Source of the DNA: Flavobacteriaceae bacterium
GTDB lineage: Bacteria; Bacteroidota; Bacteroidia; Flavobacteriales; Flavobacteriaceae
NCBI GenBank assembly: GCA_018669795.1
Contig: JABHSQ010000007.1
Coordinates: 86,859 to 150,858, forward strand
Length of the DNA: 64,000 bases
Reading direction: 5' to 3'
In this document: positions 56,555 to 64,000 of the stretch, piece by piece
How the letters are laid out: every line of letters starts with the position of its first letter
How positions within the stretch are numbered: the first letter of the stretch is position 1
Made by a program: the position numbers and the translations under genes
Notes under the pieces: model-generated
What the model saw: only the letters and a program-made list of their open reading frames with translations
What the model was told of the DNA's origin: nothing
Databases searched by the model: none

Positions 56555-57379
56555 ATGATACTAAATAGATATAAAAATAAATACGCTACTACTAACAAAG
56601 AAATCGCTTTAAAGGAAATCTTTGAGAATATAAGAACCCATAATATAAACCAAAAAAAAGCAGATAGAAGAGGAATTGTTTATGCAACTAGATCCAATAA
56701 TGGAAGGCAACACGAAGATATAAAAACCTTTACATCCTTAATCTTTATAGATATTGATAACTGTAGCAACTCTCAGAAGGTTAAAGAAATATTTACACAA
56801 ATTACCCACACCGTTGCTGTATGGTATTCAACCTCAGGAAACGTACACGCTCTTATTAAAATACCAATATGTAAGAACGTTGACGAATTCAAAAGAAGGT
56901 ATAAATCCTTAATAAAAGTTATTGATCCTTACATAAAAGATTATGGATTACTGGATACTATTACAAGCAACCCAACTCAATTAGCATTTGAATCCTATGA
57001 TAAGGAGATATTTATAAGAACTAATAATGTTGTAACCTATAATGGAATTGAAAAGAAGAAACGTAAAAAAACTATTAAACCATTTTTAAACGATCCTACT
57101 GATTCAAGAGAGAGATGGGTTATTGATTGGATAAGAAATAAAATACTAGAAATTAACACTAATGGATACCCTCAACTATTAAAATACAGTAGAGCATTAG
57201 GAGGCTATTCATCAGGAGGTTATATAGGTTATGATAATGCATTAGCTACACTTTTAACGGCAGTAAACAATAATGAATATATGAACTCAAGTAATAGTAG
57301 CGGAACTCTTAAAACATATCTAAAAGGAGCAGAAGCATCTTTTAAATTTGGCATAGAAGAACCTCTGAAATGGAACTGA
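56555..57379 (+). CDS. BT4734/VirE-N type primase-like protein
   Basis: A 274-residue protein with the BT4734-like N-terminal domain (archaeo-eukaryotic primase fold) found in Bacteroides and Flavobacterium mobile elements. The stretch LIFIDIDNCSN (about 67-77) has the acidic D-x-D pair. YSTSGNVHALIKIPI (about 90-104) carries the S-x-H-type third motif, and YGLLDTITSNPTQLAFESYD follows. It probably primes replication together with the SF3 helicase. The usual C-terminal DUF3987 helicase domain is absent and instead encoded by the previous gene. It ends the element-type gene set in this window. Confidence 0.85.
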   Translation: MILNRYKNKYATTNKEIALKEIFENIRTHNINQKKADRRGIVYATRSNNGRQHEDIKTFTSLIFIDIDNCSNSQKVKEIFTQITHTVAVWYSTSGNVHALIKIPICKNVDEFKRRYKSLIKVIDPYIKDYGLLDTITSNPTQLAFESYDKEIFIRTNNVVTYNGIEKKKRKKTIKPFLNDPTDSRERWVIDWIRNKILEINTNGYPQLLKYSRALGGYSSGGYIGYDNALATLLTAVNNNEYMNSSNSSGTLKTYLKGAEASFKFGIEEPLKWN

Positions 57380-57489
57380 AGACAGTTGATTTTATAAGTT
57401 TCTTAGATTGTTGTATAGCGTGCTTGTTTAATCTATCACACAACCCAAAAAGCTATTCAGATAATTGTTAAATGATTCTTTCAGATACT

Positions 57490-57503
57490 ATGATAAAAAT
57501 CAT
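57490..57503. promoter_or_regulatory. FNR/CRP-like half-site pair upstream of nap
   Basis: ATGAT-AAAA-ATCAT has the core TGAT-N4-ATCA, matching the FNR consensus TTGAT-N4-ATCAA except for the outermost base of each half. Its centre is about 30-37 bases before the TAAATTTG -7 box, so about -42 relative to a start near 57538: the classic class II activator position. Confidence 0.6.
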
Positions 57504-57525
57504 GTCGATGATATTTATAAATTTA

Positions 57526-57533
57526 TAAATTTG
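57526..57533 (+). promoter_or_regulatory. -7 element TAAATTTG of the nap operon
   Basis: TAAATTTG matches the Bacteroidota TAnnTTTG box, 22 bases before napD. No TTG is present at the -33 position, which is consistent with a promoter dependent on an activator bound at the upstream FNR-like site. Confidence 0.55.
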
Positions 57534-57555
57534 TGGACAGTTAACCAAGAATTTT

Positions 57556-57795
57556 ATGCCAATCAAAAGTTATTTAGCTCACCCACACAATGGGCAAAAG
57601 GAAACACTAATTCAAGAACTATCAGCCTTAAAAAACTGTGAAGTAATCCCCGCAGAAAATAAAGAAGTACTCATTGTAGTAACAGATACAGATAGTAAAG
57701 CAGAAGAGGATATTATTAAAGAACAATTAGAGGCCATAACTAGTTTAAAATTACTTGCAATGGTTTCTGGATTTAACACACCAATAAAAAATTAG
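57556..57795 (+). CDS. napD: NapD-like Tat proofreading chaperone
   Basis: A 79-residue ferredoxin-fold protein. Its beta-alpha-beta pattern (SYLAHPHNGQKETLIQELSA, CEVIPAENKEVLIVVTDT) and the length fit NapD, which binds the Tat signal of NapA during cofactor insertion. Sequence identity within NapD is always low, so the position three bases before napA is the main support. It is the first gene of the nap operon, behind the FNR-like promoter. Confidence 0.8.
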   Translation: MPIKSYLAHPHNGQKETLIQELSALKNCEVIPAENKEVLIVVTDTDSKAEEDIIKEQLEAITSLKLLAMVSGFNTPIKN

Positions 57796-57798
57796 ACT

Positions 57799-60126
57799 AT
57801 GTACACTTCAGTGACCAATAGAAGAAGTTTTATAAAGAAAATGGCAATTATGTCTGCAATGACAGCTGCAGCAACCATGTTCCCAGGAGTTATGTTCGCA
57901 AGCGAGCAAGAGCAAAAGTTACCTAAAGGAGGGAATTTAGATTGGAAAAAAGCACCTTGTCGTTTTTGTGGCGTAGGTTGTGGTGTGCTAGTTGGAATTG
58001 AAGAAGGAAAAGCTGTAGCAGTAAAAGGAGATCCAAAGTCATCTGTAAATAAAGGCTTGTGTTGTGTAAAAGGATATCATTCTGTAATGGCAATGTATGG
58101 CAAAGATCGCTTGACAAAAGCTCTGGTAAAGAAAAATGGTAAGTACGTAGAAACATCTATGAAGGAAGCATTGGATTTGATTGCTTCAAAAATGAAAGAA
58201 ACTATTAAAGATCACGGAAAAGATTCTGTGTCTATTTATGGTTCTGGACAATGGACAATTCCAGATGGTTACGTAGCTTCAAAACTATTTAAAGGTTGTA
58301 TCGGAACAAACAATGTTGAAGCCAATGCACGTTTATGTATGGCAAGTGCTGTAACAGGGTTTTTAACTTCTTTTGGTATTGATGAGCCAATGGGATGTTA
58401 TGAAGATATAGACCATGCAGATGTTTTTGTTTTATGGGGAAATAATATGGCAGAAATGCATCCAGTTTTATTTTCTAGAATGTTAGACCAACGTTTAAAA
58501 CGCGGAGTTAAAATTATTGACTTTGCTACTAGAACAACGAGAACAAGTATGGCTGCTGATAAGTCTATTTTGTTTTTACCACAAACAGATTTAGCAGTTG
58601 CAAATGCTATTTGTTATGAAATTATTAAAAACGGTTGGGTAAATAAATCCTTTGTAGAAAAACATTGTAATATCAAAAAAGGGATTACAAATATGGGCTA
58701 CGGTTTAGAGGATAAATATAAATTTACTGATAAACCAGAAGAAATTAGTTTTGAGCAGTACAAAGAATTTTTAGAAGATTATTCACCTGAGAAAGTAGAA
58801 AAAATATCAGGTATATCTGCTAAAGACATAAAATATATGGCCTCTTATTATGGAGATCCAAATAAAAAAATAATGTCTTTATGGTGTATGGGACCAAACC
58901 AACATACACGTGGTACTTGGATAAATAACTTAATTTATAATATTCATTTATTGACAGGTAAAATTTCTACACCTGGTAACAGCCCTTTCTCATTAACAGG
59001 ACAACCTTCTGCTTGTGGAACTGTAAGAGAAGTAGGAACATTAACACACAAGCTGCCTCATGGAGTTGTTATGAATAAAAAACATCGTGAGTTAGCTGCT
59101 AAAATTTGGGATGTTCCAGTAGAAAATATTGACCCAAAACCAACGTATCATACTGTTGAAATGTTTAGAGCATTAGACCGAGGAGATATTAAGTTTATGT
59201 GGATTCAGGTAACCAATCCTATGGTAACCATGCCAAAATTAAAACGCTATAGAGACGCAACTAAAAAAGAAGGACGTTTTATTGTAGTTTCTGATATTTA
59301 TCCAACACCAACAACAGATATTGCCGATGTAATTTTACCATCTGCAATGTGGGTAGAACGTGAAGGTATGTATGGGAATTCGGAACGTAGAACTCAATAT
59401 TTTGAGCAAATGGTAAATCCTCCAGGTGAAGCAATGAGTGATACTTGGCAGTTAATTGAAGTTGCCAAACGTATGGGATTTGAAAAACAATTCTATTATA
59501 AAGAAGAAACACATATTGAAGAAATTTATAACGAATATAGAAGACATCACGAAGGGAAAAAACATGCGATGGCACCTTTAGAAGTGTTGAAATCTCAACC
59601 AGGAGCACAATGGCCTTATGTAGATGGAAAATCTACACAATGGCGTTTTAATGCAAAGTACGATCCCGCATGTTCTAATGGAGAAGAATTCCATTTTTAC
59701 GGAAAAAAAGATGGAAAAGCAATTATTTGGCAACGTCCTTATGAACCTGCTCCAGAAGAGCCGGATACAGAATACCCATACTGGTTATGTACTGGTCGTG
59801 TAATTGAGCATTGGCACACTGGATCTATGACAAGAAGAATTCCTGTATTGCACAAAGCGATGCCGCATGGTTATGTAGAGCTAAACCCGAATGATGCAAA
59901 ACGCATGCAAATCAAAACAGGAGATAACGTAAGATTAACCACTAGAAGAGGAGAAATGATTTTACCTGCAGCCGTAAATGAAAGAGGTGTTCCGGCACCA
60001 ATGCAGGTTTTTGTTCCTTTCTTTGATGAGAACATGTTAATTAACGACCTTACTTTAGATGCTTTTTGTCCAATATCTAAACAGCCAGATTATAAAAAAT
60101 GTGCTGTTAAAGCAGAAAAAGCATAA
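57799..60126 (+). CDS. napA: Periplasmic nitrate reductase catalytic subunit NapA
   Basis: A 775-residue molybdopterin enzyme. Tat signal NRRSFIKK (R8, R9) with hydrophobic region to VMFA. 4Fe-4S ligands C54, C57, C61 and C89 (CRFCGVGCGV, GLCCVKG). Mo ligand is C180 in NARLCMASAVTGF, and the end FCPISKQPDYKKCAVKAEKA is NapA-specific. Also typical: CTGRVIEHWHTGSMTRR. It reduces nitrate to nitrite in the periplasm. Its length is slightly below the usual 830. The electron route here would go through the downstream multiheme and NrfD-type proteins, since no napC gene is seen. Confidence 0.96.
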   Translation: MYTSVTNRRSFIKKMAIMSAMTAAATMFPGVMFASEQEQKLPKGGNLDWKKAPCRFCGVGCGVLVGIEEGKAVAVKGDPKSSVNKGLCCVKGYHSVMAMYGKDRLTKALVKKNGKYVETSMKEALDLIASKMKETIKDHGKDSVSIYGSGQWTIPDGYVASKLFKGCIGTNNVEANARLCMASAVTGFLTSFGIDEPMGCYEDIDHADVFVLWGNNMAEMHPVLFSRMLDQRLKRGVKIIDFATRTTRTSMAADKSILFLPQTDLAVANAICYEIIKNGWVNKSFVEKHCNIKKGITNMGYGLEDKYKFTDKPEEISFEQYKEFLEDYSPEKVEKISGISAKDIKYMASYYGDPNKKIMSLWCMGPNQHTRGTWINNLIYNIHLLTGKISTPGNSPFSLTGQPSACGTVREVGTLTHKLPHGVVMNKKHRELAAKIWDVPVENIDPKPTYHTVEMFRALDRGDIKFMWIQVTNPMVTMPKLKRYRDATKKEGRFIVVSDIYPTPTTDIADVILPSAMWVEREGMYGNSERRTQYFEQMVNPPGEAMSDTWQLIEVAKRMGFEKQFYYKEETHIEEIYNEYRRHHEGKKHAMAPLEVLKSQPGAQWPYVDGKSTQWRFNAKYDPACSNGEEFHFYGKKDGKAIIWQRPYEPAPEEPDTEYPYWLCTGRVIEHWHTGSMTRRIPVLHKAMPHGYVELNPNDAKRMQIKTGDNVRLTTRRGEMILPAAVNERGVPAPMQVFVPFFDENMLINDLTLDAFCPISKQPDYKKCAVKAEKA

Positions 60127-60129
60127 ATT

Positions 60130-60822
60130 ATGAGAAAGCGACTCGGTATCATATCACTATTTGTAATTCTATTCATTGCTTTTATTGCGATATGGAATTA
60201 TAGTTATCAAACAGGAAGAGAAGAAGCATATATTCCGATTGAAAATAACAGACCTATTCCTATAATTCCATCAGAAACAGGTGTTTTTAAACGTTCCGGT
60301 TACGCATTAGAATATGCAAATATGCCGATTGATAAAAATCATGAAAGAAGTCTAAAAACCTATTATAATAATAGAGCTTATCATGGAGCACCTCCAAGTA
60401 TTCCTCACGAAGTAAAGAAGGATAGAAACATGGGAGAAAACTCGTGTTTAAAATGTCATGAAAATGGAGGTTATGCTGAAAAACTTAAAGCATATGCACC
60501 GGTAACACCGCATCCAGAAATGGTGAATTGTAGACAATGTCACGTTCCACAAAAAACAAATTCGCTTTTTATAGGGACAAACTTTCCAAAGTTAACAGCT
60601 CCAAAAGCTGGAGTGAACAATGCTTTAAAAGGAAGTCCGCCGGTAATTCCGCATCAAATTCAAATGCGAGAAAACTGCTTGTCTTGTCATGCTGGACCTA
60701 GTGCTCCAAAAGAAATTAGAGTATCACATCCAGAGCGAATTAACTGTAGACAATGTCATGTGATAAACAATAAAGAAATTAAGGATATAGGAACTTTTAT
60801 AAGAAATAATAAATATGATTAA
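60130..60822 (+). CDS. napB: NapB-like cytochrome c, duplicated to four heme sites
   Basis: A 230-residue protein with an N-terminal membrane anchor or uncleaved leader (RKRLGIISLFVILFIAFIAI). CxxCH sites: C106-H110, C134-H138, C183-H187, C206-H210. The two halves (about 88-139 and 169-211) both read PPxIPHxx ... CLxCH ... HPExxNCRQCHV, as in the C-terminal part of NapB. NapB normally has two hemes and ends CxQCHVPQ. Here the module is present twice, giving an unusual tetraheme NapB. It probably passes electrons to NapA. Confidence 0.85.
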   Translation: MRKRLGIISLFVILFIAFIAIWNYSYQTGREEAYIPIENNRPIPIIPSETGVFKRSGYALEYANMPIDKNHERSLKTYYNNRAYHGAPPSIPHEVKKDRNMGENSCLKCHENGGYAEKLKAYAPVTPHPEMVNCRQCHVPQKTNSLFIGTNFPKLTAPKAGVNNALKGSPPVIPHQIQMRENCLSCHAGPSAPKEIRVSHPERINCRQCHVINNKEIKDIGTFIRNNKYD

Positions 60823-61441
60823 GAGTTTTAAAATTAGACAATTTGTATTGTGTTTACTTGTGATCTTTATATCATTTTCATGTAAGCATAAGGAAGATGA
60901 ATACCATAGTATTACTGATAAAATAGAAGCGAAAAGCAAAAACTACAAAGGAGTTTCGGTTTCCTCTGAAGCCTTTTTTGGAGATATTGATTTGATTAAA
61001 ATATCTGAAGATGGTCAATCATTTTTAATACCAGAACGCAAAGGGAAAATAAAATCATATGCATGTATAGAGTGTCACACAAAACCTCTAAAACAGATGC
61101 AAAGCAAAGACTTAAAAAAGGCACACTGGAATATTAGGATTAAACATGCAGATGCAAATACAATGAATTGTATTACCTGTCATAGCAGTAATAATATGAA
61201 CGACTTACATAGTCTTACAGGAGCCAAGATTGATTTTAATAAGAGTTATAAATTATGTAGCCAATGCCATACCAAACAATTTAAAGATTGGAAAGGTGGC
61301 GCACACGGAAAACAAATTGGTGGCTGGGCGCCTCCAAGAGCTTCGTTAACTTGTGTAAATTGCCACAATCCGCATAATCCATCGTTTTCGAGCAAATGGC
61401 CAGCAAGATTTAATATACAAAAAATAAAAGAACGTAAATAA
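60815..61441 (+). CDS. Tetraheme cytochrome c lipoprotein
   Basis: A 208-residue protein with a lipobox FISFSC (Cys23), so it is probably lipid-anchored at the periplasmic face. CxxCH sites: C84-H88, C119-H123, C148-H152 and C180-H184. The C-terminal third (KLCSQCHTKQFKDWKGGAHG) resembles cytochrome c3/NapC-like binding parts, with LTCVNCHNPHNP at the end. It overlaps napB by 8 bases. It likely carries electrons between the NrfD/iron-sulfur complex and NapB/NapA. I do not know a named family member. Confidence 0.82.
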   Translation: MIKSFKIRQFVLCLLVIFISFSCKHKEDEYHSITDKIEAKSKNYKGVSVSSEAFFGDIDLIKISEDGQSFLIPERKGKIKSYACIECHTKPLKQMQSKDLKKAHWNIRIKHADANTMNCITCHSSNNMNDLHSLTGAKIDFNKSYKLCSQCHTKQFKDWKGGAHGKQIGGWAPPRASLTCVNCHNPHNPSFSSKWPARFNIQKIKERK

Positions 61442-61448
61442 CTTAGGC

Positions 61449-62579
61449 ATGAGTGATAATAGTAAAAAATGGTTTAAGTTAAACTTAAACAGTAAACATA
61501 AGCAGCCCTCTTCTAGTGGTGGTTGTGGCTGTGTAAAAACTTCTGGCGGATGTAATTCGCATCAGAAGGAAGAATTAAATGAAGAAGAGTTTTTTGAAGC
61601 AGCAGTAGATGCTTCTATTGGTGATGAACGTAAAAAAGATGGTTTCGATCAGGTTTTTGATGTAAAAATGGATCGTAGATCTGCGTTTAAAAAATTGACA
61701 GCAAGTTTGTTGATTGGAGCTGGAGCAGTGACTACTTCATGTAGTGTTACTACTGGAAAAGATGATAAAGAAAAAGCACAAATAGACTGGGAAGAACAAT
61801 TTAAAGGAAACTATAAATTGATGACCGATGATGAGAAAAGTGGAACAGTAGATAGATTGGTGCGCTCGTTTCAATTACGTACTGGAAAAACCATTAGCAT
61901 GTCCTCTAAAAACGCAGAAGAAGATGTATTGTTTGGGTATGCTTTTAATATTTCTAAATGTCAAGGATATATGGATTGTGTGAGTGCTTGTGTTGAAGAA
62001 AACAATCAAGACAGGAATTCACAAATGGAATATATCCGTATCCATGAAATGGATAATGGTAAAGGTTTCAATTTTAATGAAGCCGATGATAATTATTATC
62101 ATGAAGTTCCCGCAGAAGGACATTTTTATATGGGAACACAGTGTTTTCATTGTGACAATCCACCATGTATAGAAGTATGTCCGGTACAAGCAACTTGGAG
62201 AGAAGATGATGGCTTGGTTGTCGTAGATTACGATTGGTGTGTGGGCTGTAGATATTGTATGGCTGCATGTCCGTATGATGGACGTAGATTTAACTGGAGT
62301 AAACCAGAAGTTCCAGAAGAAGAGGTGAATAAAAACCAGCACTATTTAGGAAATAGAATGCGTAAAAAGGGAGTTGTAGAAAAATGTACGTTTTGTGTAC
62401 AACGCTCTAGAGCAGGAAAAAACCCAGCATGTGTAGAAGCTTGTCCAACAGGTGCACGTGTTTTCGGAAACTTATTAGACCCAGAAAGTACGATACGTTG
62501 GGTATTAGAAAATAAAAAAGTATTTAGACTAAAAGAAGATTTAGGAACAGAACCTAAGTTCTGGTACTATATGGATTAA
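61449..62579 (+). CDS. 4Fe-4S dicluster protein (NrfC/DsrO type) with extended Tat region
   Basis: A 376-residue iron-sulfur protein. The Tat motif lies far inside the chain: MDRRSAFKKL with R76 and R77, followed by a hydrophobic stretch to about 95. It is preceded by an N-terminal region with KWFKLNL and GGCGCVKTSGGC. Cluster motifs: CQGYMDCVSAC (about 178-188), CFHCDNPPCIEVCPV, CVGCRYCMAACPYD and CTFCVQRSRAGKNPACVEACP. In the first motif the second Cys of the usual CxxCxxC is Tyr. It is the electron-transfer partner of the NrfD protein encoded next. Confidence 0.88.
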   Translation: MSDNSKKWFKLNLNSKHKQPSSSGGCGCVKTSGGCNSHQKEELNEEEFFEAAVDASIGDERKKDGFDQVFDVKMDRRSAFKKLTASLLIGAGAVTTSCSVTTGKDDKEKAQIDWEEQFKGNYKLMTDDEKSGTVDRLVRSFQLRTGKTISMSSKNAEEDVLFGYAFNISKCQGYMDCVSACVEENNQDRNSQMEYIRIHEMDNGKGFNFNEADDNYYHEVPAEGHFYMGTQCFHCDNPPCIEVCPVQATWREDDGLVVVDYDWCVGCRYCMAACPYDGRRFNWSKPEVPEEEVNKNQHYLGNRMRKKGVVEKCTFCVQRSRAGKNPACVEACPTGARVFGNLLDPESTIRWVLENKKVFRLKEDLGTEPKFWYYMD

Positions 62580-62604
62580 TTGATAGTTGATATAAAATAA
62601 TTAC

Positions 62605-63828
62605 ATGAGACGATTAAAAGTTTTTGAAAGCTTAGTAAGAGATAGTTTAGATATTATCACACATGGTACAAAAAAATACCATTTATGGATGGCGTTTTTA
62701 ACATTTATCATGTTAATTGGAATGTATTGTTATTCAATTCAGTTAGAACATGGTTTAAGTGTTACAGGGATGACAGATAGAGTAAGTTGGGGATTGTATA
62801 TTTCTAATTTCACTTTTTTAGTAGGTGTTGCAGCAGCAGCAGTTATGCTAGTTATGCCAACTTATATACTAAAAGACATCGATTTTAAACAAGCAGTTTT
62901 AATTGGTGAAGGCCTAGCGGTTGCAGCGTTAATTATGTGTTTGGCTTTTGTAGTTGCAGATATGGGAGGTCCTTCAGTTTTATGGCATATGTTCCCAGGA
63001 ATTGGCGTTTTTAATTTCCCGAATTCGATGTTAACTTGGGATGTAATTGCTTTAAATGGATATCTATTTATCAATATTAGTATTCCACTTTATATATTAT
63101 TTAGACATTATCAAGGTAAAGAACCTAAGAAAAGTGTGTATTTACCAGGTGCTTTAATTTCTGTTTTTTGGGCAGTTGGAATACATTTGGTTACGGCATT
63201 TTTATATCAAGGATTACAGGCAAGACCCTTTTGGAATAATGCATTATTAGGCCCAAGGTTTTTAGCTTCTGCATTTGCAGCAGGACCAGCTTTAATCATT
63301 TTAGTATTAGCAATTATTAGAACCTTTACTGAGTTTAAAATTGAAAATAAAGTACTTAAAAAGCTTGCATTGGTTGTAACTATTGCAGCTCAAATCAATT
63401 TAATTATGTTGGTTTCTGAATTGTTTAAAGAGTTTTATGCACCAACTCACCATAGTGAAAGTGCGTATTATTTATTCTTTGGTTTGGATGGTAAAACAGC
63501 TTTATTACCTTGGATATGGACCGCAATTTCTATGAATGTTTTAGCAACGGTTATCTTAACTTTTCACAAACTTCGTAATAATTTAAAAGTCCTGTATTTT
63601 GCATGTTGTTTATTATTTGTAGCGATATGGATAGAAAAAGGGTTTGGTTTAATCGTTCCTGGTTTTATTCCTGGACCTTATGGCAAAATTGCTGAGTATA
63701 CACCAACAAGAATTGAAGTTGGAGTTACTTTAGGTATTTGGGCAATGGGAGCACTTATTTTTACAGTATTGGCAAGAACCGCCATCGGAATTGAAACAGG
63801 TAAATTGAGATATAAAAAGAAAGACTAA
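62605..63828 (+). CDS. nrfD: NrfD/PsrC-family quinol-oxidising membrane subunit
   Basis: A 407-residue membrane protein with about ten helices of the NrfD/PsrC/DsrP family. Seen: TDRVSWGLYISNFTFLVGVA (about 57-76), VADMGGPSVLWHMFPGIGVF (about 117-136) and GYLFINISIPLYILF. Members take electrons from quinol and pass them to a 4Fe-4S partner, here the protein encoded 25 bases upstream. It replaces the NapC or NapGH quinol oxidase of other nap systems. It is the last gene of the operon in view. The symbol is a family label; DsrP-type is equally possible. Confidence 0.88.
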   Translation: MRRLKVFESLVRDSLDIITHGTKKYHLWMAFLTFIMLIGMYCYSIQLEHGLSVTGMTDRVSWGLYISNFTFLVGVAAAAVMLVMPTYILKDIDFKQAVLIGEGLAVAALIMCLAFVVADMGGPSVLWHMFPGIGVFNFPNSMLTWDVIALNGYLFINISIPLYILFRHYQGKEPKKSVYLPGALISVFWAVGIHLVTAFLYQGLQARPFWNNALLGPRFLASAFAAGPALIILVLAIIRTFTEFKIENKVLKKLALVVTIAAQINLIMLVSELFKEFYAPTHHSESAYYLFFGLDGKTALLPWIWTAISMNVLATVILTFHKLRNNLKVLYFACCLLFVAIWIEKGFGLIVPGFIPGPYGKIAEYTPTRIEVGVTLGIWAMGALIFTVLARTAIGIETGKLRYKKKD

Positions 63829-64000
63829 AATATATTTTTTCAAAAAACCTTGATATTCATTATCTTTATAAACGACATAAGTAGTTGGCCATAATATTAT
63901 TATATAAAAAACACACTCTTGATAAATATTCACTACTATTTAATTTTTTTGATGAAGTTACAAAATGCAACCTGACCAACACTCCACAACCTTTAAATGA
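63829..64000. other. Intergenic end of window
   Basis: 172 AT-rich bases after the nrfD-like gene with no ORF longer than 15 codons on either strand that looks coding. No tRNA or attachment-site repeat is present up to the end of the window. Confidence 0.5.

Noticed and set aside
57923..58156. ORFs opposite to napA and other conserved genes (for example 59279-59608 minus)
   Set aside because: They are antisense shadows of well conserved genes with no independent coding signs.

Overview
The window looks like the chromosome of a marine-type Flavobacteriaceae (Bacteroidota). The DNA is AT-rich, and genes lack Shine-Dalgarno sequences. Promoters fit the flavobacterial TTG-N17-23-TAnnTTTG pattern. 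Marker families include a type IX secretion (T9SS) sorting domain, a GLPGLI protein paired with a TonB-type barrel, mevalonate-pathway genes, a BT4734-type primase, and GH2 and GH92 glycosidases. I cannot name a genus from sequence alone.

Layout. 1-11 kb holds housekeeping and stress genes (NhaB antiporter, cold-shock protein, GlsB-like and DUF456 membrane proteins, RuvC, HemW) plus a Kelch-type membrane protein with a putative DNA-binding tail. 11-18.4 kb is a compact operon for trans-4-hydroxy-L-proline breakdown: 2-epimerase, D-hydroxyproline dehydrogenase, pyrroline-hydroxycarboxylate deaminase of the DapA fold and 2-oxoglutarate-semialdehyde dehydrogenase, with a DUF885 metalloprotease-like lipoprotein and a cyclase-family hydrolase. 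18.4-25.4 kb on the minus strand encodes a kinase-M23-aminotransferase triple fusion, a LacZ-type GH2 and the C-terminal stub of a lost GH63/trehalase-like gene. 25.7-41.5 kb is mixed: PhnA, M20 peptidase, tRNA-Leu(UAG), DUF1295, GLPGLI/TonB pair, fasciclin, GH92, two HI0933-like flavoproteins, a secreted chitin/cellulose-type LPMO with a T9SS tail, and a ribosome hibernation factor.

41.6-45.6 kb carries isoprenoid genes (diphosphomevalonate decarboxylase, mevalonate kinase, UbiA prenyltransferase) and a pseudouridine-synthase homologue whose catalytic Asp is replaced by Gly. 45.7-50.7 kb looks like the eroding end of an aryl-polyene/flexirubin-type cluster: ABC exporter, a dehydratase-like scrap, a glycosyltransferase-DUF2062 protein with damaged catalytic motifs, and a truncated MMPL exporter. 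It is followed by degraded small genes, one of which is a frameshifted second copy of a small membrane-protein locus at 3.9 kb.

52.7-57.4 kb is the left part of an integrative element: a displaced tRNA 3' end with its terminator, tyrosine recombinase, excisionase-like HTH, SF3 helicase and BT4734 primase, with repeated TTGTCAA motifs at the integrase promoter and between the replication genes. Directly after it (57.5-63.8 kb) lies a periplasmic nitrate reductase operon: napD, napA, a NapB-like protein duplicated to four hemes, a tetraheme lipoprotein, an iron-sulfur protein with an extended Tat region, and an NrfD-type quinol oxidase subunit. No napC, napG or napH is present. An FNR-like half-site pair lies at about -42 of its promoter. 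No intact tRNA or right attachment site is seen before the window ends, so the nap operon may be cargo of the element.
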